From an uncultured Brachybacterium sp. (GTDB lineage: Bacteria > Actinomycetota > Actinomycetes > Actinomycetales > Dermabacteraceae): a DNA stretch of 64,000 bases. Each line of letters starts with the position of its first letter. Positions within the stretch are counted from its first letter, which is position 1. A program made the position numbers and the translations under genes. This document shows, in pieces, positions 8,710 to 16,758 of this stretch. The stretch covers positions 434,001 through 498,000 of the forward strand of contig NZ_CANMSY010000003.1 in assembly GCF_947500705.1 (NCBI RefSeq). The letters run 5' to 3'. The notes under the pieces were generated by a model. The model was not told where the DNA came from. It saw nothing but the letters and a program-made list of their open reading frames with translations, and did no database searches.

Positions 8710-8747
8710 ACAGTAGGACGCGGGTCACACTATGTCAACTGTGACAT
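8710..8747 (-). promoter_or_regulatory. Sigma-70-type promoter with overlapping palindromic operator for the hydroxyproline operon
   Basis: On the minus strand, TTGACA (8733-8738) and TACTGT (8710-8715) are separated by exactly 17 nt, giving a transcription start near 8703 and a leader of about 30 nt before the symporter gene. A perfect inverted repeat, ATGTCA-N4-TGACAT (8732-8747), covers the -35 box, which is the classic position for a repressor. The adjacent TGTGCAAT is shared with the site at 2539. The GntR protein of the cluster is the obvious candidate to bind here. Confidence 0.65.
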
Positions 8748-8777
8748 TGCACAGAACGGAAGTGGGAGGATCGAGGG

Positions 8778-10181
8778 ATGGAGATCTCCCTGGAGCAGTC
8801 CTACGCCGCTGCGCTCCCCGAGCTGTCGGTTCCCTGGCGCGCCGAGGTGCCCCCTCGGCCCGAGCTGGTGTGGCTGAACGAGGAGCTGGCGCGTGAGCTC
8901 GGGTATTCCCCGGCCTGGCTGCGTGGGGAGGAGGGCCTCTCGCTGCTCACCGGGCAGATCGAGGGCACGACGGCGCAGGTCTACGCAGGGCACCAGTTCG
9001 GCAGCCCGAACCCTCAGCTGGGAGATGGCCGGGCAGTGCTGCTCGGCGATCTCGTCGATACCCGGGGACGCCGACGGGACCTGCATCTCAAGGGGGCCGG
9101 ACGCACCCCCTTCGCGCGCGGCGGCGATGGGAAGGCGCCGCTGGGGCCGATGCTCCGCGAGGCCGTCATCGGTGAATGGCTCCACGCCCTCGGGGTCCCG
9201 ACCACCCGGGCTCTCGCCGTTCTCAGCACCGGGGAGCGGATCGCCCCGCGCCAGGGCGTGACCCCGGAGCCGGGTGCGCTGCTGGTGCGGGTCGCAGCCA
9301 GTCATCTGCGCGTGGGGACCTTCGAGCATGCCACCTGGAATCTGGATCCCGAGGTGCGCGAACGGCTCGTGGAGTACACGATCCGGCGTCATCATCCCGG
9401 GGCCGACGGACCGCTCGGGCTGCTCGAGGCGGTGACCCGATCGCAGGCCGAACTGGTGGCGCAGTGGATGCTGGCCGGATTCGTGCACGGCGTGATGAAC
9501 ACCGACAACATGGCGCTCTCCGGTGAGGGCATCGACTACGGGCCCTGCGCCGTGCTCGATGTCCACCGCCGGGGCGCGGTGTTCAGCTCGATCGACCGAG
9601 GCGGCCGCTACGCCTATGGCAACCAGCCCGGCATCGCCCTGTGGAACCTCTCCCGCTTCGCCGAGACGCTGGTGCCGCTGATCGGCGGGGATCCGAACCT
9701 CGCGATCGATCAGGCCACGGCGGTGCTCGAGCAGTTCGAGGGGTGGTACCTGGACGCCTATGCGCGCGGGCTGTCGAGGAAGCTGGGGGTCGTCGGGGAC
9801 CGTGGAACGGTGCTCGCGCTCGGGGAGGAGCTGTTCGCGCTGCTCGAGCAGGAGCAGGTCGACCACACGGGATTCTTCCGGATGCTCGGGGAGGGGGAGG
9901 CTGCGGGGCTGTTCTTCGAGCTGGAGCCCTACGCGCTCTGGGCGGGCCGACGGGACGCGCTGCCCCGCGCGGAGGAGCCGATGGGGCGCGCCAACCCGCT
10001 GTACATCCCCCGCAACGTCCACCTCGAGTCCGCGCTGCGTGCCTCGCACCTCGGTGATCTGGAGCCTGTGCGTGAGCTGCTCGACGCGGTGTCCGCGCCC
10101 TTCGAACGCCAGGAGGGGCTCGAGCATCTCGAAGGGCCCGGTGACGGCGGTGACGGCTTCATGACCTTCTGCGGGACCTGA
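8778..10181 (+). CDS. selO: SelO-family protein adenylyltransferase (pseudokinase fold)
   Basis: A 467-residue member of the SelO/YdiU (UPF0061) family, which transfers AMP from ATP to serine, threonine or tyrosine residues of redox proteins. Recognisable blocks are YAGHQFG, LKGAGRTPFARGGDGKAPLG, the metal-binding NTDNM with DYGP downstream, and RYAYGNQP. The segment after DYGP reads AVLDVHRRGAV rather than the commoner FLDAYDP form. The C-terminus is TFCGT followed by a normal stop, with cysteine where vertebrate SelO has selenocysteine nearby. It is transcribed divergently from the hydroxyproline operon, and GGGAGG lies 9 nt before the ATG. Slightly shorter than E. coli SelO (478 aa). Confidence 0.85.
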   Translation: MEISLEQSYAAALPELSVPWRAEVPPRPELVWLNEELARELGYSPAWLRGEEGLSLLTGQIEGTTAQVYAGHQFGSPNPQLGDGRAVLLGDLVDTRGRRRDLHLKGAGRTPFARGGDGKAPLGPMLREAVIGEWLHALGVPTTRALAVLSTGERIAPRQGVTPEPGALLVRVAASHLRVGTFEHATWNLDPEVRERLVEYTIRRHHPGADGPLGLLEAVTRSQAELVAQWMLAGFVHGVMNTDNMALSGEGIDYGPCAVLDVHRRGAVFSSIDRGGRYAYGNQPGIALWNLSRFAETLVPLIGGDPNLAIDQATAVLEQFEGWYLDAYARGLSRKLGVVGDRGTVLALGEELFALLEQEQVDHTGFFRMLGEGEAAGLFFELEPYALWAGRRDALPRAEEPMGRANPLYIPRNVHLESALRASHLGDLEPVRELLDAVSAPFERQEGLEHLEGPGDGGDGFMTFCGT

Positions 10182-10261
10182 GCTCTGTCCGATCGGTCGG
10201 CGCAGTGGGAGGGCGCGGTGATACGGTCGCCGCACGGACGATCCGACATGAGGAGAAGCCC

Positions 10262-10816
10262 ATGAACAGCACGCTCGAGAACCGCACGATCCTCCTGCTG
10301 ACCAGCAACTTCGGCACGGAGACTGACGAGATCCAGGGCCCGCTTGCCGCCCTGCGCGAGGCCGGTGCGACAGTCACCGTCGTCGCCCCCGAGGAGGGCT
10401 CGGTCCAGACCCTCGTGCGCGACCGTGAGCTCGGTCCCGAGGTCCCGGTCGACGCCGTCCACGACACCGTCAGAGCCGCGGACTTCGACGCCCTGGTGCT
10501 GCCCGGCGGCACTCTGAACGCCGACACCCTGCGCGCCGACGAGACCGCCCAGTTCCTGGTGCGCTCCTTCGCGGCCGACGGCAAGCCGGTGGCCGCGATC
10601 TGCCACGCGCCCTGGCTGCTGGTCGAGACCGGACTGGCCGACGGCCGCGAGCTCACCTCGGTCCCCACCATCCGCACCGACCTCACCAACGCGGGCGGAC
10701 GATGGGCCGATGAGGAGGTCGTGGTCGACGACTCCACCGGTTTCCGCCTCATCACCTCGCGCACCCCCGATGACCTCGACGCCTTCAACACGGCGATCAT
10801 CGACGCTCTCAGCTGA
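10262..10816 (+). CDS. DJ-1/PfpI-family protein
   Basis: A 184-residue DJ-1/ThiJ/PfpI superfamily protein. The nucleophile elbow is AICHAP with Cys114 followed by His115, typical of the PfpI/YhbO group of stress-related deglycases or proteases. The ATG at 10262 is preceded by GAGGAGAAG. A GTG-type extension upstream lacks support. It is followed 21 nt later by a small acidic protein gene, likely in the same transcript. The biochemical activity of this family is disputed (glyoxalase, deglycase, chaperone), so no specific reaction is assigned. Confidence 0.8.
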   Translation: MNSTLENRTILLLTSNFGTETDEIQGPLAALREAGATVTVVAPEEGSVQTLVRDRELGPEVPVDAVHDTVRAADFDALVLPGGTLNADTLRADETAQFLVRSFAADGKPVAAICHAPWLLVETGLADGRELTSVPTIRTDLTNAGGRWADEEVVVDDSTGFRLITSRTPDDLDAFNTAIIDALS

Positions 10817-10837
10817 CCTACCTCCAGGAGGAACCCC

Positions 10838-11131
10838 ATGACACAGCCGCAGAACCCCGCCGAAGACCCGGAGCTCGATCAGATGGCCGCAACGAGCCAG
10901 GATGAGTATGCCCGTGGAGCCGACGACGAGCCGGGCGAGATGAGCATCGACGATGCCCTGGAGACCGACCGGGTCGTCGCCGAGGGGCCGGAGTCCCGCA
11001 ACGCCGACGGCTACGGCTTCGACTCGGACCGCGACCGCGGCGGTGACGATTCCACCGCTGCGGAACAGGGCAACCGCGACGAGGACCGCATGGAGGCCGA
11101 GACCGGCGAGCAGGAGCTGCCCGAGCTCTGA
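10838..11131 (+). CDS. Small acidic hypothetical protein
   Basis: A 97-residue, strongly acidic, hydrophilic protein rich in Asp, Glu, Gly and Arg, with no hydrophobic segment and no recognisable domain. It looks intrinsically disordered. CAGGAGGAA lies 8 nt before the ATG, a strong ribosome site, and the gene follows the PfpI gene by 21 nt, so it is probably expressed as part of a stress-related pair. It converges on the DUF4091 pseudogene, whose end is only 3 nt away. Function unknown. Confidence 0.7.
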   Translation: MTQPQNPAEDPELDQMAATSQDEYARGADDEPGEMSIDDALETDRVVAEGPESRNADGYGFDSDRDRGGDDSTAAEQGNRDEDRMEAETGEQELPEL

Positions 11132-11134
11132 GGC

Positions 11135-12777
11135 TCAGGCACGCAGGGCCGCGAGGATCCTCTCGTCGACAGTCTGCCGCGCCTGCAGGTGCGCACCGAC
11201 GTCATAGGAGAAGGACGAGTAGGTGAGCGTCTCACCCTCGTCGATCAGGGCCTTCGCACCGGGCCGGTCGGTGAGCTCGGCGAGCCAGGTCAGAGCCCGG
11301 TGATCCGCCATGGCCTGCGCGAAGACGCGGTGCCGGAGGGAGAGCCAGGGGGTGCCGTCGGGCCCGGGGTAGACGGCGAAGGCGTCGCCGCCGAAGAAGG
11401 GTCCACCGGCGCAGGTGTCCTCGAAGGGGTCGATCGGCCGCAGCGAGAACTGCGCCCACCAGAAGTTGTACCCCAGTGCAGGAAGCCGGGGGCATCGAAG
11501 GCGAAGAGCTGACGGCCCAGCACCCGGTTGCGCACCGAAGGCTGGGCGATGAAGCGGTTGGCGACGTCGCGGCCCTGGGAGACGCAGTAGTACACCCACG
11601 GCTGCCGGCCCGCCTCGAGGAAGGGGCCGACGTGGTCCGAGGCCACGATCGGGGTGTCCACCACGCCCTGCTCGGCGAAGGCGAGCGAGCTGAGCGCATC
11701 GACCACCTGTGCGCCCTCGAGCAGGTCCACGACCTGGGCCTTCGCGGCCTGGTACTGCTCGAGCTGGTCCTGGTGCGGTTCATCGGAGATGTGCCAGAGG
11801 GCCTCCCCCTCCCAGTGCTCGTCCAGATGGGCGCGCAGGGCTGGGATCAGCGTCTCCAGGAGGCGGCGGTAATCGGGCGAGGTCGCCGCGACGTGCCAGC
11901 CGAAGCGGTGCTCGAGCCCGTCGGCCGTCTCCACCTGGATCGCGGGGGTGTGCTGGGCGCCCCACTGGGTGAACAGGTGCGCGATCTCGATGCCGGTGAA
12001 TCCGAGCGTGCGGCAGATCCCCAGCCAGCGGTCCATGCGGGAGAAGTCCAGCGCGTAGGTGCCGTCATGCTCGCGGATCCCGATCAGCTGCACGAACGGG
12101 CGGGTGTGTCCTTCGGCGGTGTCCAGCGGCGGTGTCCAGGTGGGGGTGAGCACCGAGGTCACGTCCATCGCGCGCGCCGAGGCGAGGAAGGCCTCGATCA
12201 GCTCCCAATGGCGTTCGGAGAACACCTCGACGTCGTAGTAGGTGGAGAGGCTGTCGGCGTGGAACCAGTGGGTGTTGGTGATCGACAGCGGGGGCAGGCG
12301 GTGCGGGTGGAGGCGCAGCTGCGCGGTCTGCTCGGCGAGGATCTGCTCTCCGGTCTCGTCGCAGAGGCTGATCGTGAGGGTGTGATCGCCGGCGTCGGAC
12401 TCCTGTGCACCGATGACGTCGATCCAGAGCGACTCCCAGATCCCGGGGGTCAGGTGCACGCGGTCGCCTCCGAGCGGTTCGAGCAGGTCCGGGTACTCGC
12501 CAGGGGCGGTGCTCAGGTAGTGCTCGTCGGCGTTCTCGGGAGCCGGGGCGGAGACGGGGACCCGCCGCACGGCGTGCATCCGGGCCAGCTCCGCGAGCGG
12601 ACCGCCCAGGTGGACGCGGGTCGCGCCGGGGGAGCCTTCGTCGAGCCGGAGGGCGACCTGCACGGACAGCACCTCCCCGAGGAAGCCGGAGGCGTGGGCG
12701 CCGCCGATCAGCTCAGCGGGGCGCGGCGCGGTCTCGCCGAGCACCTTCTCCAGGGAATCGGTCAGGACGGACTGCAC
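11135..12777 (-). pseudogene. DUF4091-domain glycoside-hydrolase-like gene, frameshifted
   Basis: The first frame, from ATG 12777, encodes a DUF4091-type protein (TIM-barrel, putative glycosidase) through FAFDAPGFLHWG. The expected continuation GYNFWWAQFSLRPIDPFEDT is present but one frame off, and runs to a stop at 11135. The break is at a run of four C (four G on the coding strand) at 11471-11474; five would restore HWGYNFWWAQ. Without correction the protein gains about 65 unrelated residues and loses the C-terminal part of its barrel. About 545 residues would be expected if intact. This is either a true -1 frameshift or a homopolymer sequencing error. Confidence 0.8.
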
Positions 12778-12943
12778 GGGGACTCCTCATCGAGCGCGGG
12801 GCTGCGGGCCGCCCACCATCCTCACACGCTGGACGCTCCTCCAGCAGGTCCCCCTCCGCGCGCAGCGTCGTGGCCTGGACCAGCAGCGAGCGCATCACGC
12901 CCAGGCGGGAGGCCCGCCGACGGTGATGTCTGCGAATAATCCG

Positions 12944-12972
12944 TTGCGCCCGCCGACGGGACGTCCTACGGT
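12944..12972 (+). promoter_or_regulatory. Candidate promoter of the leader ORF/esterase region
   Basis: TTGCGC (12944-12949) and TACGGT (12967-12972) are spaced by 17 nt and would start transcription near 12979, just before the long Shine-Dalgarno at 12988. The match to consensus is partial. The positioning upstream of the ribosome site is what makes it credible. The wider gap 12778-13248 holds no other gene I can recognise apart from the leader ORF, hairpins and repeats listed separately. Confidence 0.45.
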
Positions 12973-13004
12973 GGTCGGACACACGGAAGGAGGTGATCCG
13001 AGAA

Positions 13005-13043
13005 GTGAATTCTTATCGGACTTGTGAGGTGGCTCGCCGCTGA
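13005..13043 (+). CDS. Short leader ORF with extended Shine-Dalgarno
   Basis: GTG-initiated ORF of 12 residues, MNSYRTCEVARR, ending in TGA. It is preceded by AAGGAGGTGATCC (12988-13000), which is complementary to 13 consecutive nucleotides of the 16S rRNA 3' end (GGATCACCTCCTT). Such full-length pairing is far more than initiation needs. The ORF ends about 47 nt before a pair of mutually exclusive hairpins (13090-13146) and 206 nt before the esterase gene, an arrangement like a leader-peptide attenuator. It contains single Cys and Tyr codons and three Arg codons, no clear run of one amino acid. Translation is inferred, not shown. Confidence 0.4.
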   Translation: MNSYRTCEVARR

Positions 13044-13089
13044 GGCGACCGTTCATCCGGACGCGCAGCGAATACCACCGAGCTGCCGG

Positions 13090-13146
13090 GACCCCCAGGG
13101 GTCGGAACTCGTCCCTCCGACCAGCGCACCGCGCAACCTGGGGGTC
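13090..13146 (+). promoter_or_regulatory. Alternative hairpins downstream of the leader ORF
   Basis: GACCCCCAGG (13090-13099) is the exact reverse complement of CCTGGGGGTC (13137-13146). The first arm can also fold locally as GACCCC/GGGGTC. The two folds exclude each other, as in attenuators. The distal arm is followed by CTTCCCC rather than a strong T run, so termination efficiency is doubtful. Confidence 0.35.
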
Positions 13147-13160
13147 TTCCCCTGCCCGTT

Positions 13161-13228
13161 CGCACGTTGCTCCGCCCGCACGTTGCTCGACCCGCTCCCG
13201 CGCTGCCCGGTCCGCTCCCGCGCTGCCC
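13161..13228. repeat. Short direct repeats before the esterase gene
   Basis: CGCACGTTGCTC occurs at 13161 and 13177 (16-nt period), and CCGCTCCCGCGCTGCCC at 13192 and 13212 (20-nt period). The two repeat pairs resemble each other and fill the space just upstream of the esterase start. They may be slippage products. No function is evident. Confidence 0.6.
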
Positions 13229-13248
13229 CGCCCCGCTAGCCTGCTGTC

Positions 13249-13920
13249 ATGACGAACGCACCTCAGTACGCACCGATCGAGCTGATCTCCCCGCACATCG
13301 ACGAGGACTCCGTGGTGCGCGCGAGCGGGGACGACGCCGACAGCCCCGTCGAGGCGCCGATCGTGCTGCTGCTCCACGGTCTGGGCAGCCACGAGGGCGA
13401 CCTCGCGGGACTGGCCCCGTTCCTCCCGCCGAGCTTCACCTATATCTCCCTCCGAGGGATCTACTCCTATGCGCAGGGCTACGCCTGGTGCGAGATGCCG
13501 GTGGATCCGGAGCATCCGGAATCGCTGCAGACCTCGGCCGCTGCGGTAGAGAGCTGGATCGCCGCGCAGAGCGCCCCCGTCGTCGGCGCGATCGGCTTCT
13601 CCCAGGGCGGAGCACTCGCCCTGCAGCTGCTGCGGCGCGATCCGCGGTCGCTGGACTTCGTCGTAAACCTCTCCGGGTTCCCGTTCCCCGCCCCGATGCC
13701 CGGCGATGCCGCGCTCGCCGAGACCGCGCCGCCCGCGCTGTGGGGCCACGGCGGCATGGACCCGCATTTCGATGCCGAGCGGGAGCAGCAGGTCCGGGAG
13801 TTCATGAGCTCCCACACTCGGCTCGAGGAGGAGCGCCGGCCGTACCTCGCCCACGCCGTGGACGAGGTCGAGCTGCGGGCGATCTCCGCCTTCCTGCAGC
13901 GGCGGGCCGACGAGCGCTGA
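13249..13920 (+). CDS. Phospholipase/carboxylesterase-type alpha/beta hydrolase
   Basis: A 223-residue hydrolase of the phospholipase/carboxylesterase (YpfH/acyl-protein thioesterase-like) family. The oxyanion segment is LLHGLGSHEGD and the nucleophile is Ser118 in GFSQG. Asp near residue 163 (GMDPHF) and His near 203 (LAHAVD) complete a plausible triad. No signal peptide, so cytosolic. The ATG has only a weak upstream ribosome site. The unusual leader region upstream (12944-13228) may control it. Natural substrate unknown. Confidence 0.8.
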   Translation: MTNAPQYAPIELISPHIDEDSVVRASGDDADSPVEAPIVLLLHGLGSHEGDLAGLAPFLPPSFTYISLRGIYSYAQGYAWCEMPVDPEHPESLQTSAAAVESWIAAQSAPVVGAIGFSQGGALALQLLRRDPRSLDFVVNLSGFPFPAPMPGDAALAETAPPALWGHGGMDPHFDAEREQQVREFMSSHTRLEEERRPYLAHAVDEVELRAISAFLQRRADER

Positions 13921-14020
13921 GTGGTCCTGCACACCTTCCCCCACCCCCAGGGATCGGGTTGTAGCATTCCGTCATCCCCCTTCGAGAGCCGGAGCGGGGC
14001 ATGAGGAGCACCAGGAGACC

Positions 14021-14113
14021 ATGAGCGCCGCCAGCGACGCCCCCAGTGACAGTCCCAGGCCTTCGGGCCTGAGCACAGACACTTCCCACGGGGGGATCCG
14101 TCCATGGACCTGA
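14021..14113 (+). CDS. Candidate upstream leader ORF overlapping the CNNM gene start
   Basis: A 30-codon ORF starting MSAASDAPSDSPRPSG, with AGGAG 4 nt before its ATG. It ends at 14113, overlapping the first ten bases of the downstream transporter gene, so the two are arranged for translational coupling. It contains a six-pair hairpin with a TTCG loop (near 14073-14088). Proline-containing leader ORFs control Mg2+ transporter genes in enterobacteria, which makes this position interesting. Alternatively the region could be an aptamer with no translated product. Confidence 0.35.
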   Translation: MSAASDAPSDSPRPSGLSTDTSHGGIRPWT

Positions 14114-15477
14114 TCGGTCCCCTCATATCCCTGGCGATCGGCCTCGTGCTGGTCGCCGCCTGCGGCGGCTTCGTCGCCGCCGAGTTCTCCCTGATCACCG
14201 CCAACCGCAATGAGGTGGAGGCGGCCGCCGCCTCCGGCGACAAGCGCGCCGTCGGCGTCCTGCAGGGGATGAAGACCCTCTCCACGCAGCTCTCCGGGGC
14301 GCAGCTGGGGATCACGGTGACCAACCTCGGCATCGGCTTCCTCGCCGAACCGGCGATCGCCGCCCTGATCGGCCCGGTCCTGCTGGACATGGGCCTGGGA
14401 ACGGTCGCCGCCCGCTCCGTCTCGGTGATCATCGCGCTGGTGCTGGCCACCGGCGTCACCATGATCTTCGGCGAGCTGGTGCCCAAGAACCTCGCGATTG
14501 CCGAGCCGCTGCGCACCGCCCGCTATGTGGTCGGCTTCCAGCGGCTGTTCACCACGATCTTCCGCCTCCCGATCCGCCTGTTCAACGGCAACGCCAATGC
14601 CGTGGTGCGTGCGCTCGGGGTCGAGCCGCAGGAGGAGCTCAGCTCCGCCCGCAGCGCCGATGAGCTCTCCGTGCTGGTCAAGCGCTCGGCCGATGAAGGC
14701 GCCCTCGCAGAGGAGACCGCCTCGCTGGTCCAGCGCACGCTCGCCTTCGGCGACCGCCGCGCGCACGACGCGATGGTCCCGCGCGGCCGGATGGACTCCC
14801 TGGAGGCCGACCATTCCGTCGCGGACCTGCTCGAGCTCGCCCGCATCACCGGCCACTCGCGCTTCCCGGTGCTGGACGACGAGAACGAGATCGCCGGCGT
14901 GGCCCACATCCGCCACGGCCTCGCCATCCCCTTCGAGGAGCGTCCCGCCACCCGCGTGGATTCCGTGATGGGCACCGCGACCTTCGTGCCCGACACCGTG
15001 CCGCTGGACGACCTGATGGACACCCTGCGCGGTGGAGGCCTGCAGATGGCGGTGGTGGTCGACGAGTTCGGCGACCACGCCGGGCTGATCACCCTCGAGG
15101 ACCTGGTCGAGGAGATCGTCGGCGAGGTGCGCGACGAGCACGACGAGGAGATGGACGACACCCCGGAGGCCGACGGCTCCTGGGACCTCGACGCCCGGAT
15201 GCGACCCGACGAAGCCACCGACAGGCTCGGCGTCACCGTGCCCGAGCACGAGGACTACGACACCCTCGGCGGGCTGATCACGATGGAGCTGGGCCGGCTC
15301 GCCGAGGTCGGCGACGAGGTCCTGGTGGACACCGACCCCGTCCCCGGCGAGGACCCCGCCCGCCTGCGGATCCAGGTCACCGAGGTGGACGGACGACGCA
15401 TCGAGACCGTGCACGTCAAGGTCGAGCCTGCCGCGACCTCCGATGAGGACGCCGACGACGAGGAGGAGCGCAGATGA
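14104..15477 (+). CDS. CNNM/CorC-HlyC family membrane protein with CBS domains
   Basis: A 457-residue protein with an N-terminal CNNM (DUF21) transmembrane domain (residues about 1-190, including GQLGITVTNLGIGFLAEPAI-like and GELVPKNLAI motifs), a CBS pair (about 210-330) and a C-terminal CorC_HlyC domain (about 350-430). Family members act in Mg2+ or Co2+ homeostasis, as Na+-coupled Mg2+ exporters where studied, in the cytoplasmic membrane. The next gene overlaps it by 4 nt and encodes a paralogue, so a heteromer is possible. The leader ORF upstream may regulate it. Confidence 0.85.
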   Translation: MDLIGPLISLAIGLVLVAACGGFVAAEFSLITANRNEVEAAAASGDKRAVGVLQGMKTLSTQLSGAQLGITVTNLGIGFLAEPAIAALIGPVLLDMGLGTVAARSVSVIIALVLATGVTMIFGELVPKNLAIAEPLRTARYVVGFQRLFTTIFRLPIRLFNGNANAVVRALGVEPQEELSSARSADELSVLVKRSADEGALAEETASLVQRTLAFGDRRAHDAMVPRGRMDSLEADHSVADLLELARITGHSRFPVLDDENEIAGVAHIRHGLAIPFEERPATRVDSVMGTATFVPDTVPLDDLMDTLRGGGLQMAVVVDEFGDHAGLITLEDLVEEIVGEVRDEHDEEMDDTPEADGSWDLDARMRPDEATDRLGVTVPEHEDYDTLGGLITMELGRLAEVGDEVLVDTDPVPGEDPARLRIQVTEVDGRRIETVHVKVEPAATSDEDADDEEERR

Positions 15478-16514
15478 GCACCACCACCGGACTCACCCTG
15501 ACCCTGGTCCTGCTGATCCTCAACGCCTTCTTCGTCGGGGCCGAGTTCGCCCTGATCTCCGCCCGCCGCTCGATCATCGAGCCCAAGGCCCTCGAGGGGA
15601 AGTGGGCCGCGAAGGTCACCATCTCCGCGATGGAGCAGGTCTCGCTGATGATGGCCGGCGCGCAGATGGGCATCACCGTGTGCTCTCTCGCGCTCGGTGC
15701 GATCAGCGAGCCTGCGATCGCCCACCTGCTCGAGGTGCCCTTCGAGGCCATCGGCGTGCCGACCGCGCTGGTGCACCCGATCTCCTTCGTGATCGCCCTG
15801 GGCCTGGTCACCTACCTCCACGTCGTCTTCGGCGAGATGGTGCCCAAGAACATCGCCCTGGCCGGGCCCGAGCGGATGGCGCTGATCCTGGCGCCCATGC
15901 TGATGGGCGTGGTCACCCTGATCAAGCCCGTGCTCTGGCTGCTCAACTCCTGCGGCAACCTCGTGCTGCGCATGCTCGGAGTCACCCCCAAGGCCGAGGT
16001 GACCAGCGTCTTCACTCGAAACGAAGTCGCGGCGATGGTCAGCGAGTCCCGCGAGGGCGGCCTGCTCGAGCACAACGACGAGGCGCTCCTGCTGGGGGCG
16101 CTCCGTTTCGAGGCCCGCAGCGTCGCCAACCTCGTGATCCCGCTGGACCAGGTCTCGAGCCTGCCCCAGGGGGTCACCGCTGCGGAGGCCGAGGCCGCCG
16201 CCGTCGAGGGGTACTCCCGGTTCCCGGTCAAGGCGGCCGACGGCATGCTGATCGGCTACGTCCACATCAAGGACCTGCTGGACTCCGTGCAGGAGCAGCG
16301 TGAGCACCCGATCCCCGCCGAGCGCGTCCGCACCCTGCCCGTGATCAGGTCCGACGAACCGCTGCGCCAGGCGCTCACCGCGATGCAGGACTCGGGAGCC
16401 CACCTGGGCGCCGCCACCGACGAGGACGGCACCGTGATCGGCATCGTCACCCTCGAGGACATGCTCGAGGAGCTGGTGGGTCAGATCCGCGACGACTCCC
16501 GCATCGCCGCCTGA
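15474..16514 (+). CDS. CNNM/CBS-domain membrane protein, short paralogue
   Basis: A 346-residue paralogue of the preceding protein with CNNM domain (FVGAEFALISARRS at the start, GEMVPKNIALAGPE near residue 120) and a CBS pair, but without the C-terminal CorC_HlyC domain. Paired long and short CNNM genes are common in actinobacteria. The ATG lies inside the last codons of the upstream gene (ATGA), indicating co-translation. Likely divalent cation transport or regulation of it. A decayed methyltransferase fragment begins right after the stop codon. Confidence 0.85.
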   Translation: MSTTTGLTLTLVLLILNAFFVGAEFALISARRSIIEPKALEGKWAAKVTISAMEQVSLMMAGAQMGITVCSLALGAISEPAIAHLLEVPFEAIGVPTALVHPISFVIALGLVTYLHVVFGEMVPKNIALAGPERMALILAPMLMGVVTLIKPVLWLLNSCGNLVLRMLGVTPKAEVTSVFTRNEVAAMVSESREGGLLEHNDEALLLGALRFEARSVANLVIPLDQVSSLPQGVTAAEAEAAAVEGYSRFPVKAADGMLIGYVHIKDLLDSVQEQREHPIPAERVRTLPVIRSDEPLRQALTAMQDSGAHLGAATDEDGTVIGIVTLEDMLEELVGQIRDDSRIAA

Positions 16515-16518
16515 CGCC

Positions 16519-16731
16519 ATAACGAACATCCCCGGCCCGCAGGGGCTCGCGGAGCACCTCGCTCCCGAGGGGCGGCTGGTCGTCGGCTTCGGGCTGGATC
16601 GTGGGTACGATCTCGACGACTTCACGGCCGACGCCGACGCCGGAGGGCTGCGCCTCGCACAGCGCTTCTCCACCTGGGACCTCCGACCCGCGGCAGCCGA
16701 CTTCCTGGTGGGAGTGCTGACCCCGGCTTGA
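16519..16731 (+). pseudogene. C-terminal remnant of a SAM-dependent methyltransferase gene
   Basis: An open frame without a start codon encodes a stretch recognisable as the last third of a class I SAM-dependent methyltransferase: LAPEGRLVVGFGLDRGYDL, then RFSTWDLRP, ending FLVGVLTPA and TGA. The SAM-binding N-terminal two thirds are missing. The preceding gene ends at 16514, so the 5' part was deleted up to that stop. This short frame would be missed by start-codon-based gene finding. It precedes an MFS gene by 27 nt. Confidence 0.65.
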
Positions 16732-16758
16732 CCGCCTGAGCCCCCTCAAGGAGCCCCT

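Noticed and set aside
10164-10181. Possible selenocysteine readthrough at the SelO TGA
   Set aside because: The protein ends TFCGT with cysteine in place; no SECIS-like hairpin or conserved extension follows the stop.
12778-12943. Minus-strand frame with MRSLLVQATTLRAEGDLLEE
   Set aside because: Looks partly protein-like, but the remainder is Arg-rich without a start or ribosome site. Not enough to call a remnant.
12988-13000. Fragment of 16S rRNA gene
   Set aside because: Only 13 nt match, in the antisense sense; fully explained as a strong Shine-Dalgarno.
13090-13103. Simple rho-independent terminator for the leader ORF
   Set aside because: The short stem has almost no loop and is followed by mixed sequence with no T run; kept only as part of the alternative-hairpin idea.
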